From positions 1 through 8,949 of the forward strand of contig CAOKHR010000082.1 of the NCBI GenBank assembly GCA_948468325.1: a stretch of 8,949 nucleotides of DNA. The letters are read 5' to 3'. The notes below the pieces were generated by a model. The model worked only from the letters and a program-made list of their open reading frames with translations, ran no database searches and had not been told where the DNA came from. Positions 1-7,039 of the stretch are shown piece by piece. The stretch's first letter is position 1; the number at the start of each line of letters is the position of its first letter. Source of the stretch: an uncultured Lachnospiraceae bacterium. GTDB taxonomy: Bacteria; Bacillota; Clostridia; Lachnospirales; Lachnospiraceae. The position numbers and the translations under genes are program-made.

Positions 1-698
1 ATTGTCAGAAACATAATAAGCAGCCCCACAAGGACTTTTAACTGCATACCTACTGCAAACATATTCATCTGCGGCGATACTTTCGCCATGATTCCCAAAA
101 TGCAGTTTAAAATCATAATACATGCAAAAACAGGCAGTATGCATCGAAAAGCAATTACAAATAAATCAATCATATAAGTAACCATTGCCTGTAAAAGATG
201 GTCCCATTGAAAAACCTGCCCGTTTACGGGTATCAGCTGATAAGAATCAGCAATCGCCCGCAATATATAGTGATGCATATTTGTCGAAATCAGAAGCAGC
301 ATCACAAGGTAGCTGTAAAAATTACCGCTGACACTTGCCTGCGTCCTCATCTGAGGATTAAATTCAGTGGCCATGGAAAAGCCGATATTCATATCAATTA
401 AATTTCCGGCTAATAAAATAATGGAATTACAGATGTTTGCTGCAAATCCAATGAGCAAGCCCGTAATTCCTTCTTTTAGGATGATAATGGAATATCCCAC
501 AATCCCTGTATATCCCAGGCTTTCTCTCGGAACAAGCTGATACAACAGCAGAGTAATAAAAACAGATAACCCAATCTTCACCCTCCCCGGTGTATTCTGT
601 GTCCCAAAAAAGGGGGCAATATAAACAAAACAGGATATGCGTACCAAAATCAACAGAAAATATTCAAATGTTAATAAAGAAAAGCTATAATTTACCAT
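1..698 (-). CDS. fliR: Flagellar export gate protein FliR (partial, C-terminus off the window)
   Basis: FliR is an integral membrane subunit of the flagellar type III export gate, where it assembles with FliP and FliQ. The frame opens with ATG at 698 (MVNYSFSLLTFEYF) and stays open for about 232 codons to the window edge, so roughly the last 25-30 residues of a typical 260-residue FliR are missing. Family hallmarks seen in my translation are RISCFVYIAPFFG followed by NTPGRVKIGLSVF near the N-terminus, the IDMNIGFSMATEFNPQ segment in the middle, and MAKVSPQMNMFAVGMQLK near the edge. Several long hydrophobic segments fit an inner-membrane protein. The start lies 8 nt after the fliQ stop, and a weak AGG overlaps that stop codon, which suggests translational coupling. 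The downstream neighbour would be expected to be flhB, but it is not visible. Confidence 0.95.
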   Translation of the reverse strand, partial: MVNYSFSLLTFEYFLLILVRISCFVYIAPFFGTQNTPGRVKIGLSVFITLLLYQLVPRESLGYTGIVGYSIIILKEGITGLLIGFAANICNSIILLAGNLIDMNIGFSMATEFNPQMRTQASVSGNFYSYLVMLLLISTNMHHYILRAIADSYQLIPVNGQVFQWDHLLQAMVTYMIDLFVIAFRCILPVFACIMILNCILGIMAKVSPQMNMFAVGMQLKVLVGLLIMFLT

Positions 699-706
699 AA
701 TACAAC

Positions 707-979
707 CTAGCTTAAGTATATACTAAAATCTGCCCACAATCTTGTCATAAAATCAGAAAGAATATCCATCATCCATGGACCAATCAGCATAATCCCCAAA
801 AATACTGCCAAAATTTTAGGCACAAATGTAAGCGTCTGTTCCTGAATTGATGTAACAGTCTGAAAAATACTGACAACCAGTCCGACAATCAACGATACAA
901 GCAATAAAGGAGCTGCCGTTATAATAATAGTATAAATAGCATCTTTTGCAATTGAAATGATGTCTCCCTGTGTAATCAC
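707..979 (-). CDS. fliQ: Flagellar export gate protein FliQ
   Basis: FliQ is a small two-helix membrane subunit of the flagellar type III export gate that packs around the FliP-FliR core. The product is 90 residues, the usual family length. It begins MITQGDIISIAKDAIYT and has two hydrophobic helices at about residues 15-39 and 50-72. The characteristic inter-helix stretch with SIFQTVTSIQEQTLTFVPK is present, followed by GPWMMDIL. The start is GTG at 979, with GGGAGG placed 8 nt upstream. A nearby ATG is out of frame and hits a stop after two codons. The gene follows fliP by 21 nt and precedes fliR by 8 nt in the standard PQR order. Confidence 0.97.
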   Translation of the reverse strand: MITQGDIISIAKDAIYTIIITAAPLLLVSLIVGLVVSIFQTVTSIQEQTLTFVPKILAVFLGIMLIGPWMMDILSDFMTRLWADFSIYLS

Positions 980-1000
980 CGCATCTTCCTCCCTCGAATG

Positions 1001-1897
1001 TTAATAAAAGGTCTTAACCAGACTTCCAATCACCATATTCCAGCCGTCTGCCAGAATAAATAACAAAATTTTAAACGGAAGAGATATTGTCGTAGGCGGA
1101 AGCATCATCATACCCATGGACATAAGTACGGAAGATACTACCATATCAATTACAATAAACGGAATATATAATAAAAACCCTATAATAAAAGCTGTCCGAA
1201 GCTCACTGATGATAAAACTCGGAATCAGAATTGTAAAAGGAACTTCCTCATAACTCTCATATGTTTCTCCGGAAATCTGAATGAATAAGTCAATATCCTT
1301 AGTCTGTACCTGCCCATTCATAAACTCCCGCAGCGGCTTACTGCCAATTTCAATTGCTTCTTCCTGTGTAATTTCGCCTGCATCAAAAGGCTTAATTGCA
1401 TTTTCATTAATATCAGAAAATACCGGCTGCATAATAAAAAATGTCAAAAACAAAGCAAGCCCGATTAAAACCTGATTTGGCGGAGAAGTCTGTGTACCGA
1501 TTGCTGTCCTCATAAAATGCAGAACTATAATAATTCTGGTAAATGAAGTCAGCATAATCATCAAAGACGGCGCCAGTGCAATAATTGTAAGAACCAGCAG
1601 AATCCGAATGGAGCCCGACAATGTCCCATCTTCGTTATTGTAACCAAAATAAACTCCGTTTGTACTGTCCGAAGTAGCATTCCCTAACGGTCTGTTTCTC
1701 TGATCTTCTGGTTCTTCAATATCATCACCCGTTGGTACATCAATTCCGTCTACTGCGGCATCGTAATCCAAAGGAGGGTTATTTACCGTCCCAGTCGCAT
1801 AAACGGTCTGTCCTTTCAGCATAATAACGGCAATCAGCAAAACTGCCACTGCAAAAATAACAGAAAAAGTACAATATAATTTCTTAAATTTACTCAT
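1001..1897 (-). CDS. fliP: Flagellar export gate protein FliP with an enlarged acidic N-terminal segment
   Basis: FliP forms the pentameric core of the flagellar type III export channel in the cytoplasmic membrane. The conserved body is clear: LTIIALAPSLMIMLTSFTR (about residues 103-121), then IGTQTSPPNQVLIGLALF, the central hydrophilic region with EAIEIGSKPLREFM, and C-terminal membrane segments including MGMMMLPPTTISLPFK. The N-terminus has a basic, hydrophobic signal-type segment (residues 1-27) and a possible cleavage site after VYA34, as expected for FliP proteins made with a signal peptide. At 298 residues it is longer than the usual 220-260. The excess lies in residues 35-96, a soluble stretch rich in Asp, Glu and Asn. 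ATG at 1897 is 13 nt past the fliO stop and has only a weak GGGA ribosome site. Confidence 0.96.
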   Translation of the reverse strand: MSKFKKLYCTFSVIFAVAVLLIAVIMLKGQTVYATGTVNNPPLDYDAAVDGIDVPTGDDIEEPEDQRNRPLGNATSDSTNGVYFGYNNEDGTLSGSIRILLVLTIIALAPSLMIMLTSFTRIIIVLHFMRTAIGTQTSPPNQVLIGLALFLTFFIMQPVFSDINENAIKPFDAGEITQEEAIEIGSKPLREFMNGQVQTKDIDLFIQISGETYESYEEVPFTILIPSFIISELRTAFIIGFLLYIPFIVIDMVVSSVLMSMGMMMLPPTTISLPFKILLFILADGWNMVIGSLVKTFY

Positions 1898-1910
1898 AAT
1901 TTATCCCAGT

Positions 1911-2291
1911 CTACTTCTTCGGTATATGTTTTTTGAACTTGTCTAATAACTCTTTAAAACTATCCGCTCCAATTCCTGCCGGAATTTCCTCTGACGGTAA
2001 TATTCCCAACTGTTCCCTTGTCAGCTTTGTAAGCAGCTGTATTTCATCCTTACCAAGCGCTATGACCAGATATTCATCTCCCGCCTCTATAATCTGTATA
2101 AACTTATTCTGGGCAATTTTTAAAGTTTCAATCACCTTCAGATTTTTATTGAAACTCTGGCCTTTCTGATACCCTGCAATCCAGCGCGTCACAATATATG
2201 TAATAATAAGAACAAAGATAAAAATGACCAATACGCCAATCAACTGAATGAAGCTGGAAAGAGAGGATGTATGCATAGCTGCTGTATACAT
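1911..2291 (-). CDS. fliO: Flagellar biosynthesis protein FliO
   Basis: FliO is a small membrane protein that assists assembly or stability of the FliP ring in the export gate. The 126-residue product has one transmembrane helix at about residues 14-36 (IQLIGVLVIFIFVLIITYIV), followed by a cytoplasmic domain. That domain carries the FliO-like pattern IETLKIAQNKFIQIIEAGDEYLVIALGKDEIQLLTKL and a basic tail ending HIPKK. Sequence conservation in this family is low, so the call rests on the helix-plus-domain pattern and the position directly before fliP. The ATG at 2291 is 1 nt past the cheY stop. AGGA at the very end of cheY is a suitable ribosome site, indicating tight coupling. A second in-frame ATG five codons in has no good ribosome site. 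Confidence 0.9.
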   Translation of the reverse strand: MYTAAMHTSSLSSFIQLIGVLVIFIFVLIITYIVTRWIAGYQKGQSFNKNLKVIETLKIAQNKFIQIIEAGDEYLVIALGKDEIQLLTKLTREQLGILPSEEIPAGIGADSFKELLDKFKKHIPKK

Positions 2292-2292
2292 A

Positions 2293-2655
2293 TTATCCTA
2301 TAACCTTTTTTACTGCCTCAAGTACACGCTCTGCCTGGAACGGCTTTACAATAAAATCCTTTGCACCGGACTGAATTGCTTCTATTACCATAGCCTGCTG
2401 TCCCATTGCCGAACACATAACAACGGTTGCATTTGGATCAATCTCTTTAATCTTTTTCAAAGCCTGAATTCCGTCCATTTCCGGCATCGTAATATCCATA
2501 AGTACTAAATCCGGTTTTGTTTCGTTATATTTTTCTACTGCTTTTTGACCGTTTTCAGCCTCGCCTGCAACATTATAACCATTCTTTGTTAAAATGTCTT
2601 TAATCATCATCCTCATAAATGCAGCATCATCACAAATCAAAACATTTTTACCCAT
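2293..2655 (-). CDS. cheY: Chemotaxis response regulator CheY
   Basis: CheY is a single-domain response regulator. When phosphorylated by CheA it binds the flagellar switch and changes motor rotation. At 120 residues it is a bare receiver domain with all key residues visible: acidic pair D9/D10, phospho-acceptor D54 (in LMDITMPEMDG), the switch residue S82 (in CSAMGQQ), aromatic F101 and the invariant K104 in KPF. The DDAAFMRMMIKDIL and GQQAMVIEAIQSGAKDFIVKPFQAERVLEA stretches closely match the Bacillus/Clostridia flagellar-operon CheY type. ATG at 2655 has AGGAG 8 nt upstream. It sits between the switch protein gene fliY and fliO, as in other Firmicutes fla/che operons. Confidence 0.97.
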   Translation of the reverse strand: MGKNVLICDDAAFMRMMIKDILTKNGYNVAGEAENGQKAVEKYNETKPDLVLMDITMPEMDGIQALKKIKEIDPNATVVMCSAMGQQAMVIEAIQSGAKDFIVKPFQAERVLEAVKKVIG

Positions 2656-2672
2656 TTTTTAATCTCCTATCT

Positions 2673-3821
2673 TTATTTTATAATCTCTGTGATTCTTACA
2701 CCAAAATTTTCTTCGATTACAACAACTTCCCCTTTTGCTACGTACTTGCCGTTGACAAGCACATCTATCGGCTCTCCGGCAATTTTATTTAATTCAATAA
2801 TTGTTCCGGGTACAAAATCAAGTATTTCCTGAATTGATTTACTGGTTCTGCCCAGCTCAACCGTTACATCTAGCGGAACATCCATAATCAGATCTATATT
2901 CTCTGACTGCAGTGCCGGACTGATTCCCGTAGAAAATGTCTGAAACTGCGCCTGCTGAACATTTACAGGCTGCTGCATAACCGGCTGAGGCGCCATCTGC
3001 TGTCCCATCATCGGCTGCTGCTGCATAACCGGCTGCGCTGCCATCTGCTGTCCCATCATTGGCTGCTGCTGCATAACCGGCTGTGCTGCAGGCTGCGGCT
3101 GCGGAGCCGGCGCGCCGGCGGGCTGTCCGCCTACAGAAGCCACCGTTGCATCAATTTCCATATTTTTTGATATGCTGGCATACATCTCCTTCGCAAAAGA
3201 GAAAGGATACAGCTGCATAATCTGGCTGTCAACCAAATCACCGATTTCCATTCTAAAAGAAATCTTTACAAACTGTCCGGCAAGGAAACTGTCAATGGAG
3301 CCTCCGTCCAAAGTCTCTGTCAGATCTACTACATCCGCCTCCGGCGGGCTAATGTCGATCATCTTATTCAGCATAGATGACAATGAGGTGGCCGCCGAAC
3401 CCATCATCTGGTTCATTGCCTCACTGATTGCGCTTAAATGCAGCTCACCTAATTCGCCGTCAGTATTTGTACCGTCTCCCCCCATCATCAAATCGGTTAT
3501 AACTTTTACATCATGTTCTTTCAACACCAGAACATTGCTTCCGTCTAATCCCACAGTATATCCAATCCTGATAAATACGCATGGTCTCTCATAAGCTTCT
3601 ACAATGTCCTGCCATGTAGCAAAAGATACTACAGGCGTCGATATATCAACTTTTTTGTTTACCAACGAAAACAACGTTGTTGCCGCCGTTCCCATACTGA
3701 TATTTGCAACTTCTCCAATTGCATCCTTTTCTGTATCAGTAAGCGGCTGTTCACCGGCATCGGAAACTCCCGGTTCATTTAACAGGGCACTGATTTCTTC
3801 CTGCGATAACATTCCATCCAT
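2673..3821 (-). CDS. fliY: Flagellar motor switch phosphatase FliY (CheC-like plus FliN C-terminal domain)
   Basis: FliY is a C-ring component that joins a CheY-P phosphatase of the CheC family to a FliN-type switch domain. The 382-residue protein reads as four parts. Residues 4-14 (MLSQEEISALL) form a FliM-like CheY-P-binding peptide. Residues about 27-225 form a CheC/FliY domain with two intact catalytic motifs, D33-x3-E37-x2-N40 and S130-x3-E134-x2-N137, so phosphatase activity is predicted. Residues about 231-292 form a Pro/Gln/Met/Ala-rich linker holding a 16-residue tandem repeat. Residues about 307-382 form the FliN/SpoA domain with DVPLDVTVELGRT, VPGTIIELNK and GEVVVIEENFGVRITEI. ATG at 3821 is 4 nt after fliM, and its AGGAG lies inside the last fliM codons. 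Some annotation systems would label it FliN. Confidence 0.96.
   Translation of the reverse strand: MDGMLSQEEISALLNEPGVSDAGEQPLTDTEKDAIGEVANISMGTAATTLFSLVNKKVDISTPVVSFATWQDIVEAYERPCVFIRIGYTVGLDGSNVLVLKEHDVKVITDLMMGGDGTNTDGELGELHLSAISEAMNQMMGSAATSLSSMLNKMIDISPPEADVVDLTETLDGGSIDSFLAGQFVKISFRMEIGDLVDSQIMQLYPFSFAKEMYASISKNMEIDATVASVGGQPAGAPAPQPQPAAQPVMQQQPMMGQQMAAQPVMQQQPMMGQQMAPQPVMQQPVNVQQAQFQTFSTGISPALQSENIDLIMDVPLDVTVELGRTSKSIQEILDFVPGTIIELNKIAGEPIDVLVNGKYVAKGEVVVIEENFGVRITEIIK
2970..3089 (-). repeat. 48-bp in-frame tandem repeat in the fliY linker (two full units plus a half unit)
   Basis: Residues 245-260 and 261-276 of FliY are the same 16-residue unit (AAQPVMQQQPMMGQQM), identical at the protein level. 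Residues 277-285 start a third, shortened copy (APQPVMQQP). In DNA the units are 48 bp and near-identical, differing at only a few positions. The repeat lies exactly between the CheC-like and FliN domains, so copy-number change would lengthen or shorten a flexible linker without breaking the frame. Confidence 0.92.
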
Positions 3822-3825
3822 TGTA

Positions 3826-4806
3826 TTACTGCTCCTCTCCGATTACTGATGTAACTCTTACTGCATATTGATTTCCGGAAGCTCCGGGCAATGCAGTAAA
3901 TTTACGTATACTGCCAACATATACATCCAGTTCTTTATCTACTTTTGAATCCAAACGGATAATATCCCCAATTTGAAGATTGGTAAAGTCCTGCACAGAA
4001 ACTGTACTTCTTCCAAGATAGGCTTTAATTGGTACCGGTGCCCTTGAAATCAGGCTCTGGATTGCCTCCGTGTATTCAACTTCATTATCTTTCTTAATAT
4101 TTGAATACCAGTATTTTGTATTCAGCTTATCCATTACAGGCTCTAACGTCATAAATGGGAGACAGACATTCATCCGTCCTTCTATATCTCCAATCCGGAT
4201 ATTAATTGTTACAAGCGCAATCATTTCGTTTGGAGAAATAAACTGTGCAAACTGTGAATTCGTTTCTATACGTTCCAGCCGCGGATGAATCTCAACCACA
4301 TTCTGCCATGGTTCCTGCAGAAGCTCAACACACACTGTCATAATCCTTTCAATAATAAGAAGTTCAATTTCCGAAAACTCACGGCTTTTATCAAGCGGCA
4401 GTCCAACTCCGCCCAACATACGGTCTACTGCCGTATATCCGAGATTTGATGCCATTTCCAGGAGAATATTTCCCCCTAACGGCTCTATGTCCACAATTCC
4501 GAGCAATACCGGATTTGAAAGTGCATTCGAAAATTCAGAATAAGTAACTGCTTCAGAATTTGTCACTTCAACCTGAACGCTTTTCCTTAAGTACACCGGA
4601 AGATTGGTAGATAACAGTCTTCCGTAATGTTCAAATATAATTTCCAAAGTCCTCAGATGTTCTTTGGAAAACTTTGATGGTCTCGCAAAATCATAGTTTT
4701 TAACCGGCTTTTCAGGAGCATCTTTCATTTCATCTACGTCAAGTTCTCCGTCATTTAATGCTTTCAGCAAACTATCAATTTCACTCTGGGATAACACATC
4801 ACTCAT
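3826..4806 (-). CDS. fliM: Flagellar motor switch protein FliM
   Basis: FliM is the middle-ring switch protein of the cytoplasmic C ring. It binds CheY-P and contacts FliG above and FliY/FliN below. The 326-residue product has the usual length and all three parts. There is an N-terminal CheY-P peptide, LSQSEIDSLL (residues 5-14). After a short acidic linker comes the YDFARPSKFSKEHLRTLE signature (about 38-55) and the CheC-like middle domain with IEPLGGNILLEM and DRMLGG. The C-terminal SpoA domain (about 250-320) carries LGRSTVSVQDFTNLQIGDIIRL. ATG at 4806 is preceded by a strong AGGTGGTGA ribosome site. It follows fliL by 36 nt and is 4 nt from fliY. Confidence 0.97.
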   Translation of the reverse strand: MSDVLSQSEIDSLLKALNDGELDVDEMKDAPEKPVKNYDFARPSKFSKEHLRTLEIIFEHYGRLLSTNLPVYLRKSVQVEVTNSEAVTYSEFSNALSNPVLLGIVDIEPLGGNILLEMASNLGYTAVDRMLGGVGLPLDKSREFSEIELLIIERIMTVCVELLQEPWQNVVEIHPRLERIETNSQFAQFISPNEMIALVTINIRIGDIEGRMNVCLPFMTLEPVMDKLNTKYWYSNIKKDNEVEYTEAIQSLISRAPVPIKAYLGRSTVSVQDFTNLQIGDIIRLDSKVDKELDVYVGSIRKFTALPGASGNQYAVRVTSVIGEEQ

Positions 4807-4842
4807 GAACTTTCACCACCTGCCTAATGTGTTTTTGTATTC

Positions 4843-5358
4843 TTACTGTGCTGTTACTTCGGAAAAGCCTACGCTGACGATAAAGTCAGAATTAAACATT
4901 TTCTGCAGAGCGGCCAGGATTGCATTCTGCACATCCTGATGACTCGCATTAAATTCTTCGTATGTATATTCGGAAATCACAGCATTGATTTCACTCTTAA
5001 TCAGGCTGTCTTTTTCGGATATTGTCTCACCATACTCTTTATAGTCGTCGCTGTCCGTATTCATAGAAAGTGAAACACTGACAGTCGCATAATGTGTTTT
5101 GCCGTCGCCGCTGTCTTTTAAATTAATTGTCATTTTCTCCGGAATATCATGTGTCGCAACTTTATCAATCGGAACACTCATGGAATCCGATGTAACGGAG
5201 CCGCTTCTAAGCTCCAGATTAATTGCTGTACACACCTGTGTGATCAGTTCATTCGCTTTTTTTGTTTCCGGCAGAATTGTAATTGTCAAAATAGCCGTCA
5301 AAACCAAATTCACTAAAACCAATGCCAGAATAACAACTGTAATAAGATTTTTCTTCAT
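4843..5358 (-). CDS. fliL: Flagellar basal body-associated protein FliL
   Basis: FliL is a single-pass membrane protein that associates with the stator units and affects their recruitment or torque. The 171-residue product has a short basic N-terminus (MKKN), one hydrophobic helix at about residues 6-29 and an extracytoplasmic domain. That domain ends with the FliL-like region around ISEKDSLIKSEINAVISEYTYEEF and a C-terminal FIVSVGFSEVTAQ strand. FliL sequences diverge strongly, so the call leans on this topology and the slot between motB and fliM, where fliL is normally found. ATG at 5358 has AAGGAA 7 nt upstream, and the gene begins 21 nt after the motB stop. Confidence 0.92.
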   Translation of the reverse strand: MKKNLITVVILALVLVNLVLTAILTITILPETKKANELITQVCTAINLELRSGSVTSDSMSVPIDKVATHDIPEKMTINLKDSGDGKTHYATVSVSLSMNTDSDDYKEYGETISEKDSLIKSEINAVISEYTYEEFNASHQDVQNAILAALQKMFNSDFIVSVGFSEVTAQ

Positions 5359-5379
5359 TTGCCCGTTCCTTTCTCAATA

Positions 5380-6189
5380 TCAATAATTTGAACTATAAGA
5401 ATTATAAATCTTAATTTCCACTCTTCGGTTACGGGCACGCCCTTCCGGAGTCGTATTATCCGCAACCGGAACATATTCTCCCCGCCCCGAAGATTTCAGT
5501 AAGCCTGCTTCCAAATCCGTAATGCTTCTGATATAATCTGCCACATTCAGCGCACGGTACATAGACAACACATCATTGTTTTCATACCTGTCATTCGAAA
5601 TCGGCACATTATCCGTATGGCCTTCAATTTCTATGATATTGCTGTTATAATTGGTAAGAATTGCTCCGATCTTATCAATCAGAGGATATGCATCTTCCCG
5701 TATTTCGGATTTCCCCGAATCAAACAGCAACGCACCGTTCAATGTCAGAAGCACATACTGCGCATTAAAGTCTACTTCCACCTGGTTCTGAATGCCGTAG
5801 CGCTCTGTCTCACTATTGATCTCCTCTGCCATCTCTTCAGATTCTTTCAGCGCTTCTTCTTCATATGCCTCCCTGAGATCCTTTTCTTTTTCTTCCTGCT
5901 CTTCGCTTTCACCTTCAGAAGAAAACTGTTCAAAAAACATACTGAACTCTTTTAACTGGCTGACTCCCGAAGAAATCAGTTCGCCTTCTCCGACAGAAGA
6001 TCCTCCGGAAGGAAGCACACTGAAGCTGCTCTGCAAAGAAGCAACTACCATTTCAAATTTCTCGGCATCGACAGTTGACATGGAAAAAAGCAATACGAAG
6101 AAGCACAGTAACAGATTCATCAGGTCACTAAATGTAGCCATCCATGCCGGTGAGCCTTTTGCAGCTTCTTCCTGCTTCTTTTTCGCCAC
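5380..6189 (-). CDS. motB: Flagellar motor stator protein MotB (sodium-type, PomB-like helix)
   Basis: MotB pairs with MotA to form the ion-conducting stator and anchors it to peptidoglycan. The 269-residue protein has one helix at about residues 17-37 (ATFSDLMNLLLCFFVLLFS), with the essential ion-carrying aspartate at D22. This helix resembles PomB/MotS more than proton-type MotB. A plug/linker region follows, including a strikingly acidic stretch (about 91-123). The OmpA-like peptidoglycan-binding domain spans about 140-262, with LLFDSGKSEIRED, EIEGHTDNVPI (H191, D193), SSGRGEYVP and GRARNRRVEI. The usual ELS-x2-RA motif reads DVLSMYRA, a mild deviation. Translation starts at GTG 6189, sharing one base with the motA stop, so the two subunits should be translationally coupled. 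Confidence 0.96.
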   Translation of the reverse strand: MAKKKQEEAAKGSPAWMATFSDLMNLLLCFFVLLFSMSTVDAEKFEMVVASLQSSFSVLPSGGSSVGEGELISSGVSQLKEFSMFFEQFSSEGESEEQEEKEKDLREAYEEEALKESEEMAEEINSETERYGIQNQVEVDFNAQYVLLTLNGALLFDSGKSEIREDAYPLIDKIGAILTNYNSNIIEIEGHTDNVPISNDRYENNDVLSMYRALNVADYIRSITDLEAGLLKSSGRGEYVPVADNTTPEGRARNRRVEIKIYNSYSSNY

Positions 6190-6971
6190 TATTCCTCACC
6201 CCCGCTTTCACCAACGTCATTTCTGATTGAAGGTGATAAGAATGACTTCAGCTTTTCTTCAATTACACGCGGATTCTCTCCGGCCTGAATTGACAAAAGC
6301 CCTTCTACTATGACCTCTTTTATGATTACTTCCAAATCATTGTTGACTTTCATCTTTGAAGCTGTCGGTATACACAGCCAGTTCGCAATCATGGAACCGT
6401 ACAGCGTTGTAAGCAATGCCACCGCCATGGCAGGGCCGATTGCCGATGCGTCTTCCATGTTGTTTAACATGTTTACCAGACCGATCAGCGTACCAATCAT
6501 TCCCCATGCAGGCCCTAATTCTGCCCATTTCTCCCAGAATCCGATTACCTTTTTGTGCCGGTCTTCCAGACAAACAAGTTCCGTCTCCAAAATTCCCCGG
6601 ACAAGCTCTGCGTCCGTACCGTCTACAACCAGCATGATTCCTTTCTTCAAGAACGGATCTTCAATTTCACCGGAAGCTTCTTCCAAAGCAAGCAGGCCTT
6701 CCTTTCTGGCAACATTAGCCAGATTGATGATATTGCTGATTACCGCTCCCGCATCCATAGCCTCTTCTTTGAATACCAGAGCCATACTCTTGAAACCGCC
6801 GATAAAATCCTTTAATTTATGCGACGCCAGAACACCCGCTACAGAACCTCCGACCGTAATAATTACGGATGCAAGGTCTATGTACCCCGGAATACTTGCC
6901 CCGTTGGATATGATACCAAACACAATCATAACCAATCCAAGAATCAGGCCCAATAAAGATGCTATATCCAA
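6189..6971 (-). CDS. motA: Flagellar motor stator protein MotA (sodium-type, PomA-like)
   Basis: MotA forms the ring around the MotB dimer and contacts FliG to generate torque. I place the start at TTG 6971, giving MDIASLLGLILGL (260 residues), because AGGTGA at 6982-6977 is well spaced for it and the family usually begins this way. An in-frame GTG at 6980 would add three residues but has a poorly placed ribosome site. TTG numbering is used here. Membrane segments lie at about 6-23, 33-50, 149-170 and 180-202. Cytoplasmic charged residues R89 and E97 have the R90/E98 spacing of E. coli MotA. Conserved prolines are P154 and P180. GMIGTLIGLV and GPAMAVALLTTLYG match PomA closely, including threonines at 161, 188 and 189. 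The stop overlaps the motB start. Confidence 0.96.
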   Translation of the reverse strand: MDIASLLGLILGLVMIVFGIISNGASIPGYIDLASVIITVGGSVAGVLASHKLKDFIGGFKSMALVFKEEAMDAGAVISNIINLANVARKEGLLALEEASGEIEDPFLKKGIMLVVDGTDAELVRGILETELVCLEDRHKKVIGFWEKWAELGPAWGMIGTLIGLVNMLNNMEDASAIGPAMAVALLTTLYGSMIANWLCIPTASKMKVNNDLEVIIKEVIVEGLLSIQAGENPRVIEEKLKSFLSPSIRNDVGESGGEE

Positions 6972-6976
6972 TTCCC

Positions 6977-6982
6977 TCACCT
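6977..6982 (-). promoter_or_regulatory. Ribosome binding site that decides the motA start
   Basis: The minus strand reads AGGTGA, followed by five bases and then TTG at 6971. AGGTGA matches the 3' half of the consensus AGGAGGTGA. It overlaps the competing in-frame GTG at 6980, so both cannot be used well at once. This favours the TTG start. Confidence 0.55.
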
Positions 6983-7004
6983 ACCTATTTATTTTTTATT
7001 CATT

Positions 7005-7018
7005 CGTAAACCTTTACG
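7005..7018. repeat. Small inverted repeat in the motA leader
   Basis: On the minus strand the sequence CGTAAA-GG-TTTACG is a perfect 6-bp inverted repeat with a 2-nt centre, 34 nt upstream of the proposed motA start. It lies just downstream of the candidate promoter, where an operator could sit. It is too tight for a stable RNA hairpin and could be chance. Confidence 0.3.
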
Positions 7019-7039
7019 CAACAAAACTCTTTGCATACT

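Noticed and set aside
3107..3118. Perfect 12-bp all-GC palindrome CCGGCGCGCCGG in an otherwise AT-rich gene
   Set aside because: It encodes part of the Ala/Pro-rich FliY linker (GAPA), where GC-rich codons are expected, so coding demand explains it; no sign of an inserted element.
3172..3594. Plus-strand open frame (140 codons) opposite fliY
   Set aside because: It lies fully within the CheC-like part of fliY, whose protein sequence is clearly conserved; no features support an antisense gene.
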